A stretch of DNA of 11,684 nucleotides from an uncultured Selenomonas sp. (GTDB lineage: Bacteria > Bacillota > Negativicutes > Selenomonadales > Selenomonadaceae): positions 1-11,684 of the forward strand of contig CALGGN010000274.1 of NCBI GenBank assembly GCA_937915915.1, given 5' to 3'. Every line of letters begins with the position of its first letter. Position 1 is the stretch's first letter. Of this stretch, positions 5,507 to 11,684 are shown piece by piece. The notes below the pieces were generated by a model. The model was not told the DNA's origin. It searched no databases and saw only the letters and a list, made by a program, of their open reading frames with translations. Made by a program: the position numbers and the translations under genes.

Positions 5507-6181
5507 TCACACACCCAGTTCCATAGCCTCTCGATACACGTCCTCATGTATCTCCTCAATGCCCCGTATCACTCCGCCCTTCGCGCAGGCCACTCTCCTC
5601 CACCCATACCTCGCCGCCAGCTCCAAATAAGCCTCGTGGCATCGGTGCAGGTACTCCGCATCTTTCTCGTGGATATCCTTTGCCTGCGCCTGATTCTTCG
5701 CCCGCTCCGCGATAAGCCTGTCGCTGATCTCCGGTGGCATGTCCAGAAACACGACCAGATCCGGCACGGGAAGTCCCAGCTTCCCGAACTCGAAGTCCCA
5801 GAGCCAGTCCAGAAATGCCCCCCGCTCCGCCGCATTCGTGAACTTCACCGCCTGATGCACCATATTCGAGGTCGTGTAGCGGTCCGCCAGAATGATATCC
5901 CCCGCCTCGTAAAGCGATTTCCACTTCATGCGGTAGGACGCATACCGGTCTGCCGCGTAAAACGTGGATGCCGCATAGGCATTCACATCCTCCGCATGTC
6001 CCCCGAAGCTCCCGTTCAGATACATCTTCACCAAGGCCGAGGACTCCGACGCATAGTCGGGGAACGAGATGCGATGCACCTTCTTCCCGTCTCTCTTCAA
6101 GTGCTCATAGAGCGCCTTGGTCTGCGTTGCCTTGCCGGAGCCGTCTCCGGCCTCGATGACGATCAGCTTTCCTCTTTTCAC
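5507..6181 (-). CDS. tmk: Thymidylate kinase (dTMP kinase)
   Basis: This gene phosphorylates dTMP to dTDP, an essential step in dTTP supply. The 224 residues include a P-loop at 10-20 (EAGDGSGKATQ), FPDY at 40-43, the FYAADRYASY segment near 74-83, and the DRYTTSN motif at 100-106, all in the order of this kinase family. The P-loop is slightly unusual: Ala11 replaces the common first Gly and Ala18 replaces the usual Ser/Thr after the lysine, with Thr19 kept. The start is a GTG at 6181 with GGAAGGAG seven bases upstream. It lies 34 bases after the decarboxylase gene. In Bacillus subtilis yaaO (same decarboxylase family) also directly precedes tmk, which supports both calls. Confidence 0.9.
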   Translation of the reverse strand: MKRGKLIVIEAGDGSGKATQTKALYEHLKRDGKKVHRISFPDYASESSALVKMYLNGSFGGHAEDVNAYAASTFYAADRYASYRMKWKSLYEAGDIILADRYTTSNMVHQAVKFTNAAERGAFLDWLWDFEFGKLGLPVPDLVVFLDMPPEISDRLIAERAKNQAQAKDIHEKDAEYLHRCHEAYLELAARYGWRRVACAKGGVIRGIEEIHEDVYREAMELGV

Positions 6182-6215
6182 CCTTCTGCTCCTTCCAGAA
6201 ATGAAACTTCGCCCT

Positions 6216-7691
6216 TCATCGAATCACGCGGAGCATGCGAAGCTCCGCATCCTCCACGCCCACGATCCTGCGCCCCAGCCCCTGCATCCTGCGGATGTAC
6301 GCGATCAAATCCCCAGATACCAGCTCTCCGGGGCACAGCACGGGAATCCCCGGCGGGTAGAACACGACCTGCTCTGCGCTCACGCGCCCTGCCGCCCGTT
6401 CCAGCTCCACGCGCTCCTTTTCCGCAAAAAACGCCTCGCGGGGCAGCATCCTCTGCTCCGGTATTTCCGGCAGTTCCATCGGCATGGAAAAATTTTCCTC
6501 TCTGCGATAATCCTCCGCAAGTCCCCGCAGCGCATCAGCCAGTCTCATCAGCTCCGCCTCCGTATCCGCCATCGAAAGCAGAAACAGCAGGTTGTATGGG
6601 TCCGAAAGCTCGCACTGCACTTTATAGCGATGCCGCAGGATATGCTCCGCCTCCATACCCGTCAAGCCCAATCCTCGCACAGAAATCGTGGCCTTCGTCG
6701 CGTCCAGCCCCGCCACTCCCGGATGCCCGACAATCTCCTGTCCGAAGGTTTCCAGCCCGTCCATCCCGCGCACGGCTTCGCGCAGTTCCTCCGACAGCCG
6801 CACCGTCCTCGCGAGCCGCGCCCTTCCCTCCGTTGCCATCTGCATCCTTGCAATGTCCAGAGATGCCAGCAGCAGGTAATTGGGGCTGGTGGACTGCAAC
6901 AGGCTCGCCGTCTCCTGCACACGGGAAAAGTCCACCCTCCCCTTGCGTCCCAGCAGCATGGAGCTCTGCGTCAGGGAACCGAGCAGCTTATGCGTGCTCT
7001 GTGCCGCAAGATCCGCTCCCGCGTCCATGGCCTGCATGGGGAGGCTCTCATGGAACTTCAGATGCGCTCCATGCGCCTCATCCACCAGAAGCAGCATACC
7101 CCTTTCGTGCAAGATCTTCGCCATCTCCCGCAAATCCGACGCCACGCCGTAATAAGTCGGCGATACCAGCGCCAGCGCCTTGGCCTTCGGGTATTTCCCG
7201 ACAGCCTCCCGCACGCTTTCCACGGAAAGCCCCATCGGGATGCCCCATGTGCTGTCAATCACCGGCGAAAGGAACACCGGCCTTGCGCCGGAAAGCAAGA
7301 TACCGCCCATCATGGAGCGATGCGCATTTCTCGGCACAAGCACCGTGTCCCCCGGCGAAAGCGTCGCCAGAAGCATCGTATGCACCGCGCCTGTCGTCCC
7401 GTTGACCATGAAATACGCCGCATCCGCCCCATAGAGCTCCGCAGCCAGTTCCTGCGCCTCGCGGATGCACCCCGACGGCGCATGCAGGTCGTCCAGTTCC
7501 TCCATGAGAGAAACCTCTTCCCGAAGCCCTTGCGCCGTGATCAGTTCTTTGAGCAGCGCATGTGCGCCCAGCCCCTGCTTGTGACCGGGCGTATGAAAAG
7601 CGAGAGCGCCATCTCCCGCGTAGGCTTTCATAGCCTCCGCGATTGGCGCCCTGTCCTGCCTGTATTGCTTTCTGTCCAAAATGCCCATCAT
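6216..7691 (-). CDS. Orn/Lys/Arg decarboxylase, SpeA/YaaO type
   Basis: This is a 491-residue PLP enzyme of the fold-type-I amino acid decarboxylases, close in length to Bacillus SpeA. It shows HTPGHKQG at 33-40, ELDDLHAPSG near 65-74, the PLP-ring contacts DEAHGAH beginning at Asp204, and STHKLLGSLTQ with the Schiff-base Lys235. It should decarboxylate lysine, arginine or ornithine to cadaverine, agmatine or putrescine; which one cannot be decided from motifs. The ATG at 7691 lies four bases after the kinase stop and has only a weak ribosome site, which fits translational coupling (a second ATG follows at once). It sits second in the kinase-decarboxylase-tmk cluster. In Selenomonas relatives cadaverine is a cell-wall component, but that link is only suggestive here. 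Confidence 0.9.
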   Translation of the reverse strand: MMGILDRKQYRQDRAPIAEAMKAYAGDGALAFHTPGHKQGLGAHALLKELITAQGLREEVSLMEELDDLHAPSGCIREAQELAAELYGADAAYFMVNGTTGAVHTMLLATLSPGDTVLVPRNAHRSMMGGILLSGARPVFLSPVIDSTWGIPMGLSVESVREAVGKYPKAKALALVSPTYYGVASDLREMAKILHERGMLLLVDEAHGAHLKFHESLPMQAMDAGADLAAQSTHKLLGSLTQSSMLLGRKGRVDFSRVQETASLLQSTSPNYLLLASLDIARMQMATEGRARLARTVRLSEELREAVRGMDGLETFGQEIVGHPGVAGLDATKATISVRGLGLTGMEAEHILRHRYKVQCELSDPYNLLFLLSMADTEAELMRLADALRGLAEDYRREENFSMPMELPEIPEQRMLPREAFFAEKERVELERAAGRVSAEQVVFYPPGIPVLCPGELVSGDLIAYIRRMQGLGRRIVGVEDAELRMLRVIR

Positions 7692-7695
7692 CCCG

Positions 7696-8985
7696 TTATT
7701 TCGCAGCAGCTTTTGCCTTCAGCTTCTCGGCAGCTTTCGCCTTCAGCTTTTCGGCGCGCGCCCAATCCTCCTCTTTCAGGGGAATGCGCAGATGCACCTT
7801 GGTTCCCTTTCCGGGAACGGAAGTCACGGCAAATTCCGCTCCGATGATCTTCGCCCGCTCCTTCATGCCGATCATGCCGAAATGCCCTTCCTGCTCGTCC
7901 TCCTCGGAAAGCTCATCCACGACCTTTCCGGTGTTTTCCAGCTCATCCACATCAAAGCCCTTCCCCTCATCCTCGATGAGGATGGAAAGCGCCGTCCGCG
8001 TGTAAAGCAGACGCACCCTCGCCTTTTTGGCCCCGGAATGATGCGCGACATTGTTGAGCGCTTCCTGCACAATGCGGAAAGCCGCCACCTCGATATGCTT
8101 CGCCAGCGGGATCTCATTGCCGTCCACGGCGTATTCCGCCTGCACCATGCCACGCTCCGCCATCTTGTGCGTGAGCTGGTGGACGGCAGGTCCAAGCCCA
8201 AGATCATCCAGCGCCATCGGCCGCATATCGAAGATGACCTGCCGCACGCTGGTCAGGCAGTCGCGGATCTGCGCCCGAAGCTGCTGCAGATTTCGCTTTG
8301 CCTCTGCCGGATCATAGTCCATCAGTCTCTCGCAGATGGAGGTCTGGAAGATGAGATTCGCCAAGTCCTGCGCAGGCCCGTCATGGATTTCGCGGGACAC
8401 CCGGTAGCGCTCATCCTCCTGCGCCTTGATGACCCGCGCCCCCACGAACTTGTCCTTTTGCACCGTCTCGATCTGCCAGACAACGCCCTGTATCTGCGAG
8501 CTCAGATAGTTCAGCACCGAGCCGATGGCCATCGCCAGATGCTCCGCCTGCTGCACCATGACCTGCAGATGGCGCAGGCGCAGCTCCATTTTATCCCGCT
8601 GGTCTCGGATGCGCTTTTCCTTGTCGCGCTCGACCCCCAGCGCCACCTGCACGTTCTTGACCAGCTCATAGCTTGCGCGGATGCGATCCTCCGAGTAATT
8701 CGCAAAATTGCTGCTGACCCGCACCAGCTTCTGCTTTTCCACCTGCTCCTGCTTTGCGAGGGCATCCACTCGGTCGATGGTCTGCCGCGCCTGCTGCTTC
8801 AGCTCCTCCAGCTGCTTGCGGCAGGCATCCACCTCCGTTCGCGCAGTCTCATAAATGTCGAAAATCTGGCTCTTGTTGTCCTCGATCGTGGAAATCGTAT
8901 TGTTCAGGATGTACTTCAAGGAGCTTTCCTTGAGCGGCCCATCCGCATGCAATAATTCTTTTATCCTTGGCTCCGGCATTCCCAT
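7696..8985 (-). CDS. DegS-like cytoplasmic sensor histidine kinase with Lys/Ala-rich tail
   Basis: The 429 residues resemble DegS throughout. A soluble N-terminal sensor region (about 1-180, largely coiled-coil and without membrane segments) is followed by a HisKA_3 dimerisation domain with the phospho-acceptor in SREIHDGPAQD (His201). The C-terminal HATPase domain has the N-box EALNNVAHHSG, the G1 motif EDEGKGFD and the G2 motif GMIGMKERA. After the normal end (KVHLRIPL) come about 26 extra residues containing two copies of EKLKAKAA, encoded by a 24-base tandem repeat. The start at 8985 (MGMPEPR) or 8979 (MPEPR) is undecided; GAGGG fits the latter slightly better. A further upstream in-frame extension would cross the DnaA-box region and lacks coding character. 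No response regulator is in the window. The stop lies four bases before the decarboxylase. Confidence 0.92.
   Translation of the reverse strand: MGMPEPRIKELLHADGPLKESSLKYILNNTISTIEDNKSQIFDIYETARTEVDACRKQLEELKQQARQTIDRVDALAKQEQVEKQKLVRVSSNFANYSEDRIRASYELVKNVQVALGVERDKEKRIRDQRDKMELRLRHLQVMVQQAEHLAMAIGSVLNYLSSQIQGVVWQIETVQKDKFVGARVIKAQEDERYRVSREIHDGPAQDLANLIFQTSICERLMDYDPAEAKRNLQQLRAQIRDCLTSVRQVIFDMRPMALDDLGLGPAVHQLTHKMAERGMVQAEYAVDGNEIPLAKHIEVAAFRIVQEALNNVAHHSGAKKARVRLLYTRTALSILIEDEGKGFDVDELENTGKVVDELSEEDEQEGHFGMIGMKERAKIIGAEFAVTSVPGKGTKVHLRIPLKEEDWARAEKLKAKAAEKLKAKAAAK
7706..7753. repeat. 24-base tandem repeat, two units, inside the kinase gene tail
   Basis: Units 7706-7729 and 7730-7753 are 24 bases each and differ at two positions. 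Read on the minus strand they encode two consecutive EKLKAKAA-type octapeptides at the kinase C-terminus. The unit is a multiple of three, so changes in copy number would keep the frame. Confidence 0.85.
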
Positions 8986-9013
8986 CCACCCTCTTCCAGT
9001 CGCTCCTATCCAT

Positions 9014-9042
9014 ATTCTACTTGCAAATCGGCCTGCCGTAAA
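9014..9042 (-). promoter_or_regulatory. Candidate promoter of the kinase-decarboxylase-tmk operon
   Basis: On the minus strand TTTACG (9042-9037, 4 of 6) is separated by 17 bases from TAGAAT (9019-9014, 5 of 6). Transcription would begin near 9007, about 22 bases before the kinase start. The DnaA-box cluster begins roughly 60 bases upstream of that point. Confidence 0.5.
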
Positions 9043-9069
9043 GTATTTTTTGCAATCGCATGACATGAT

Positions 9070-9217
9070 TGTGGATAACATTTGTCCACAGCCGTTTTCT
9101 TGTTTTGCTGTCCCATTCGCTGGAATCCAACGAAAATCCCACATTTTATCCACAGAAAAGCCCCTATTTGTGAATAAAAAAGTGGATAACTGCCATCGAA
9201 ATGACAAATTATCCACA
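9070..9217. promoter_or_regulatory. Cluster of six DnaA-box-like 9-mers
   Basis: Compared with the consensus TTATCCACA: 9070-9078 (minus strand, exact), 9082-9090 (plus, TTGTCCACA), 9146-9154 (plus, exact), 9169-9177 (minus, TTATTCACA), 9181-9189 (minus, TTATCCACT) and 9209-9217 (plus, exact). The first two form an inverted pair with a 3-base gap. Three exact and three one-mismatch boxes in 148 bases is far above chance. No dnaA or dnaN gene is in the window and genes on both sides run the same way. A DnaA-controlled promoter or a DnaA-titrating site therefore fits better than a standard origin, though an origin is not excluded. Confidence 0.75.
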
Positions 9218-9238
9218 AAGAAATCGTTTTCCGTCCCT

Positions 9239-9484
9239 TTATCTCTTTTTCTTTCCGCTCTTCTCCCGATCGGGCTGCTTCTCATGCCGCTTGCCCCAAA
9301 AGCGCAGCAGAACCAGCGCAAGCAATGCGCCCACAATGATGTAGATATCCTCGAATTTGAACAGCGCCCTCGCGCCCTCTTCCTGTGTCTTCACATAAAT
9401 CGCGCCGAGCACTAGGATCACGACCAGAACATTGGAAATCACGGAGCCATGTTTCTTTAAGAATTCGATTGTCCTCACCCCCAT
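9239..9484 (-). CDS. Small two-helix membrane protein, function unknown
   Basis: I do not recognise this 81-residue protein. It has a short basic amphipathic start (MGVRTIEFLKKHG), two hydrophobic segments at roughly 15-30 and 46-62 joined by a charged loop (KTQEEGARALFKFED), and a strongly basic tail ending KSGKKKR. A hairpin in the membrane with cytoplasmic ends is the likely topology by the positive-inside rule. The ATG at 9484 has only a weak purine stretch (AAAGA) in front; a GTG two codons later is an alternative. Longer in-frame extensions run back through a two-hairpin repeat and are unlikely. It lies between that repeat and the DnaA-box region, in the same direction as its neighbours. 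Confidence 0.6.
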   Translation of the reverse strand: MGVRTIEFLKKHGSVISNVLVVILVLGAIYVKTQEEGARALFKFEDIYIIVGALLALVLLRFWGKRHEKQPDREKSGKKKR

Positions 9485-9519
9485 TCTTTGTATAGTAACG
9501 TCATTATTATTGCATACAG

Positions 9520-9564
9520 CCCCCCACCACCGCCTGCGGCGGTCCCCCGCCCCCATGGGGGCGG
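9520..9564. repeat. Two-hairpin repeat, copy C (diverged)
   Basis: The hairpin ACCGCC-TGC-GGCGGT (9529-9543), a CCC linker and an 18-base perfect palindrome with arms CCGCCCCC and GGGGGCGG (9547-9564) reproduce the layout of copy A. Small hairpin, CCC and large hairpin come in the same order with the same spacing, but the large arms have a different sequence that still pairs fully. It lies 35 bases upstream of the small membrane protein start. The rest of 9485-9657 shows only a weak promoter candidate. Confidence 0.7.
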
Positions 9565-9603
9565 ACATATGGTATAAGCAATGATTGTGTCGTTTACTAT
9601 AAC

Positions 9604-9632
9604 ATTCTATGACAAAATATCGGTTTCTGCAA
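9604..9632 (-). promoter_or_regulatory. Weak promoter candidate for the small membrane protein
   Basis: On the minus strand TTGCAG (9632-9627, 3 of 6) lies 17 bases from TAGAAT (9609-9604, 5 of 6). If used, repeat copy C would fall inside a ~110-base untranslated leader. The -35 match is poor. Confidence 0.25.
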
Positions 9633-9657
9633 CTCCTGAAAAACTGTGTACCGGTCT

Positions 9658-10758
9658 TCACTCCTCCGGAACAAGGACGATCTGCACCGGCAGATTGGAG
9701 GCGCCCGGCGGGGAAAACTCAACGTGCAGGCGCTGCCCTGCCTCAAATGCGCCCAGATACTCCTCCTCTGCGGCGCCCTCCTTCCGTGACTCCTCATCCC
9801 CAAAGACCAGCGTGGCGCTTGGCACAGGGTGGTGCACCGCAGGAGCATTGTCCGCCCGAACGGTCATGAAGCCCGCATAGGCTCCCCCCATTGGCCGCAG
9901 ATAGCATCGGAAACGGCCTTCGCCGGTGGTCGGGATATCAATGTGATAATTCACGCCGTAATTCCCTACATCGGTCACCTGCGAACCATCCATCGCATCG
10001 ACACCCGTCTTGAAGACATCCACCACACCGTCGGCCAGCAGGAAACCGGCTGTGCCGTCCTTTGCGGGATCGTATGGATGCTCTGCCCGCAGCGTCCGCT
10101 CCGCCTCCCGGTACGTCCCGCGAAGCCTCACATGGTCCTTCTTGCGGGACTCCGCTTTCTTCAGGAACTCCACCGGATCCGCGCCCTCCGGATATGCCAG
10201 CACTGAGATCCTGACGGGCTGCTCCGCGGTGAAATCATAGATGCCGCAGATAAGCTCATCCTTCTTCACGATCCGCTCTACCATTCGGCTGTCCAGCAGC
10301 TTCGTCTTCCTGCTCACGAAGAACTCGGTATCCGTCTGCGGGCGGCCATAATAAAGCTCCTGCGAGGCCTTCCCCACTTTGCAGTAATCATCGGACGGCC
10401 CCGAGAGCACGCCTTGCTGTATCTCGATGGTATTGAACTTTCCTGTGACATTTTCCGCCAGCGCCACGATCTGCTTCGGCTTCTTCGTGTCATTCACATG
10501 GTAGTAGTAGAGACGCACCGTCCCCTGCACCACATCCGAATACAGAATGCCGTTCTCCCGCACATATTCCGGACTGTCCGAAAAGAGCAGTGTTCCGCCG
10601 CTGTCCTCCTGCATCATCGGGAAATCCCTGATTTCCATATGCTTCCAGTCCATCACACGCTCCTCCTGCTCTCCGGCTTCCGCCGTTCCCATGCCGCCGG
10701 CCAACATAGCCGCAATGCACAGGCAAGCCGACGCTTTTTTCAGAAAACACATCTTCAT
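9658..10758 (-). CDS. Secreted protein of unknown function
   Basis: I do not recognise this 366-residue protein. The ATG at 10758 was chosen over one five codons earlier because GGGAGG lies five bases upstream, and it stands one base after the deacetylase stop (TAA-G-ATG), so the two are translationally coupled. Residues 1-28 form a signal peptide: a basic start with LKK, a hydrophobic core, and an AEA cleavage site before Gly29, with no lipobox. The mature part is soluble and mixed alpha/beta in character, with few cysteines (DDYC, ELICG, RFRCYL) and several beta-like stretches (VRLYYYHVND, YHIDIPTTGEGRFRCYL). Pairing with a wall or exopolysaccharide deacetylase suggests an extracytoplasmic role in envelope maintenance, but that is context only. 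Confidence 0.85.
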   Translation of the reverse strand: MKMCFLKKASACLCIAAMLAGGMGTAEAGEQEERVMDWKHMEIRDFPMMQEDSGGTLLFSDSPEYVRENGILYSDVVQGTVRLYYYHVNDTKKPKQIVALAENVTGKFNTIEIQQGVLSGPSDDYCKVGKASQELYYGRPQTDTEFFVSRKTKLLDSRMVERIVKKDELICGIYDFTAEQPVRISVLAYPEGADPVEFLKKAESRKKDHVRLRGTYREAERTLRAEHPYDPAKDGTAGFLLADGVVDVFKTGVDAMDGSQVTDVGNYGVNYHIDIPTTGEGRFRCYLRPMGGAYAGFMTVRADNAPAVHHPVPSATLVFGDEESRKEGAAEEEYLGAFEAGQRLHVEFSPPGASNLPVQIVLVPEE

Positions 10759-10759
10759 C

Positions 10760-11575
10760 TTATCCTCCCACATGCTGTTTCCAACCTAATTTTGCCATCC
10801 ATTCCGCCTTCAAAAGCCGCCAGCGGAACTCCCAAAGCCCGAAATGCGGCCTCGGGATATTCACCCGCTGCAGAAGATATGGATTCGTCTGAAAGGTATT
10901 GAGCCCCGCATCCCCCGTGACCGCCGTCAGGTATTCCTCTTTCTGCAGCAGCTCCGTCAGCCCTTGATCGTATGCTCCATTGGGATAGGAAAAACTGAAC
11001 ACCGTGCGGATGCCGTTCCACTCCATGATCAGCTTGGAAAGCCGCAGCTCATCCACACGCTCCTCCGCAGAAAGCGTCGTCAGCGGCAGATGGTTCGCCG
11101 TATGGCTCCCGATCTCCACGCCCCGCGTCTGCATCTCCCGCAGCTGATCCCAGCTCAGATAGCCCTTCTGCCCGATATCGTTCGTGACCATGTAAACCAC
11201 GGCCTTCATGCCACGCTCTGCCAGAATGGGCAGCAGGACCTCATAATTATCCGCATAGCCGTCATCAAAGGTCAGGATCACAGGCTTTTCCGGCAGCTCC
11301 ATCTTCCCCTTCCGCGCCTTCATATACTCCAGCGCCGTGATGGTCGTATAGCCCTCGGACTGCAAGTAATCCATCTGCTTTCGGAACTCCTCCGGCGGCA
11401 CGCTGTACTCCCAGTTCTCCTCCATTTCCTCATCCGATACCTTATGATACTCCAGAATCGGAAATCCTTCCGGCTTCGGCGTCAGCATCAGCCACGCCAA
11501 AACTGCGGCAACCGGCACGCCGATCCCCGCAACAGCCAGCATCACCCAACGCCATTTTCCCTGTAAATGCAGCAC
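10760..11575 (-). CDS. Membrane-anchored polysaccharide deacetylase (NodB/CE4 family)
   Basis: This gene should remove acetyl groups from N-acetylglucosamine in peptidoglycan or an exopolysaccharide. The 271 residues begin with one membrane anchor (about 11-31), then PILEYHKV (39-46). They carry the CE4 motifs TFDDGY (102-107, with metal ligand Asp105), SHTANH (157-162, metal ligands His158 and His162) and SYPNGAYD (196-203). The catalytic domain would face outward. The start is a GTG at 11575 with a GGGGG purine run rather far upstream; an ATG at codon 12 would cut into the anchor and is less likely. It is the first gene of a two-gene unit with the secreted protein. Layout and motifs resemble PgaB/IcaB-like deacetylases, but the substrate is not determined. 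Confidence 0.93.
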   Translation of the reverse strand: MLHLQGKWRWVMLAVAGIGVPVAAVLAWLMLTPKPEGFPILEYHKVSDEEMEENWEYSVPPEEFRKQMDYLQSEGYTTITALEYMKARKGKMELPEKPVILTFDDGYADNYEVLLPILAERGMKAVVYMVTNDIGQKGYLSWDQLREMQTRGVEIGSHTANHLPLTTLSAEERVDELRLSKLIMEWNGIRTVFSFSYPNGAYDQGLTELLQKEEYLTAVTGDAGLNTFQTNPYLLQRVNIPRPHFGLWEFRWRLLKAEWMAKLGWKQHVGG

Positions 11576-11632
11576 TAACTTATTTTCCCCCAGTTCCTAC
11601 ACTCGTTAAAGAAAAACTGTTCCACTTTCGAA

Positions 11633-11684
11633 GCCTTCCCCTTGAGGGGAAGGTGTCAGCCGATAGGCTGACGGATGAGGTGGA
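11633..11684. repeat. Two-hairpin repeat, copy B, reaching the window edge
   Basis: A large hairpin with arms CCTTCCCCT and AGGGGAAGG (11634-11653), one linker base, a smaller hairpin GTCAGCC-GATA-GGCTGAC (11655-11672), then GGATGAGGTGG (11673-11683). The large arms and the terminal box are the reverse complement of copy A; the small hairpin is unrelated in sequence but still perfectly paired. It lies about 58 bases upstream of the deacetylase start and may continue beyond the window. Confidence 0.85.

Noticed and set aside
5420..7847. Long plus-strand open frames opposite tmk and the decarboxylase.
   Set aside because: The composition is Pro/Ser/Arg/His-rich as expected for antisense of GC-rich genes. 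The minus strand holds complete conserved enzymes over the same bases.
9070..9217. Standard chromosomal origin (oriC).
   Set aside because: The DnaA boxes are convincing, but there is no dnaA/dnaN/rpmH context, no clear AT-rich unwinding block with trinucleotide repeats, and genes on both sides run in one direction. Reported as a DnaA-box cluster instead.
8986..9336. In-frame N-terminal extension of the DegS-like kinase to 9336.
   Set aside because: It would cross the promoter and DnaA boxes and overlap the end of the small membrane protein gene. Family similarity begins at MPEPRIKELL.

Overview
The window looks like chromosomal DNA of a low-oxygen member of the Firmicutes, most likely a Selenomonas-type Negativicutes. 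That placement is inferred from a cytoplasmic DegS-type histidine kinase, a YaaO/SpeA-type decarboxylase followed by tmk (the Bacillus gene order), a rubredoxin-type protein, strong purine-rich ribosome binding sites and a short-form malic enzyme. No marker gene settles the genus. Every convincing gene is read from the minus strand, so the text below follows transcription from high to low coordinates.

Right part (11684 to 9239). A two-hairpin repeat is followed by a membrane-anchored polysaccharide deacetylase. One base after it comes a secreted protein I do not recognise. Next are a second, diverged two-hairpin repeat and an 81-residue two-helix membrane protein.

Middle part (9238 to 5379). 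A 253-base intergenic region carries six DnaA-box-like 9-mers within 148 bases and a candidate promoter. The promoter serves a tight cluster of three genes: a DegS-like kinase with an added Lys/Ala-rich tail, an Orn/Lys/Arg decarboxylase, and a thymidylate kinase. A candidate terminator and a third two-hairpin repeat follow, then malic enzyme (5245 to 4013) with a clear rho-independent terminator.

Left part (3775 to 1). A good promoter overlapped by a perfect 10-bp inverted repeat drives six closely packed genes. The first is a hybrid in which the first ~33 residues of a TetR regulator are fused in frame to a DUF4405/cytochrome b561-like membrane protein. After it come a LysR regulator, a rubredoxin-type protein with an apparently shifted reading frame, a thioredoxin-reductase-like flavoprotein, a YruB-type glutaredoxin and a thioredoxin-type glutathione peroxidase that runs off the left edge. 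Together these look like a peroxide/oxygen-defence electron relay.

The points most worth a second look are the TetR fusion with its orphan operator, the rubredoxin frameshift, the altered NADPH motif in the thioredoxin reductase, the DnaA-box cluster upstream of a tmk-containing operon, and the three two-hairpin repeats, which keep their shape with different arm sequences.
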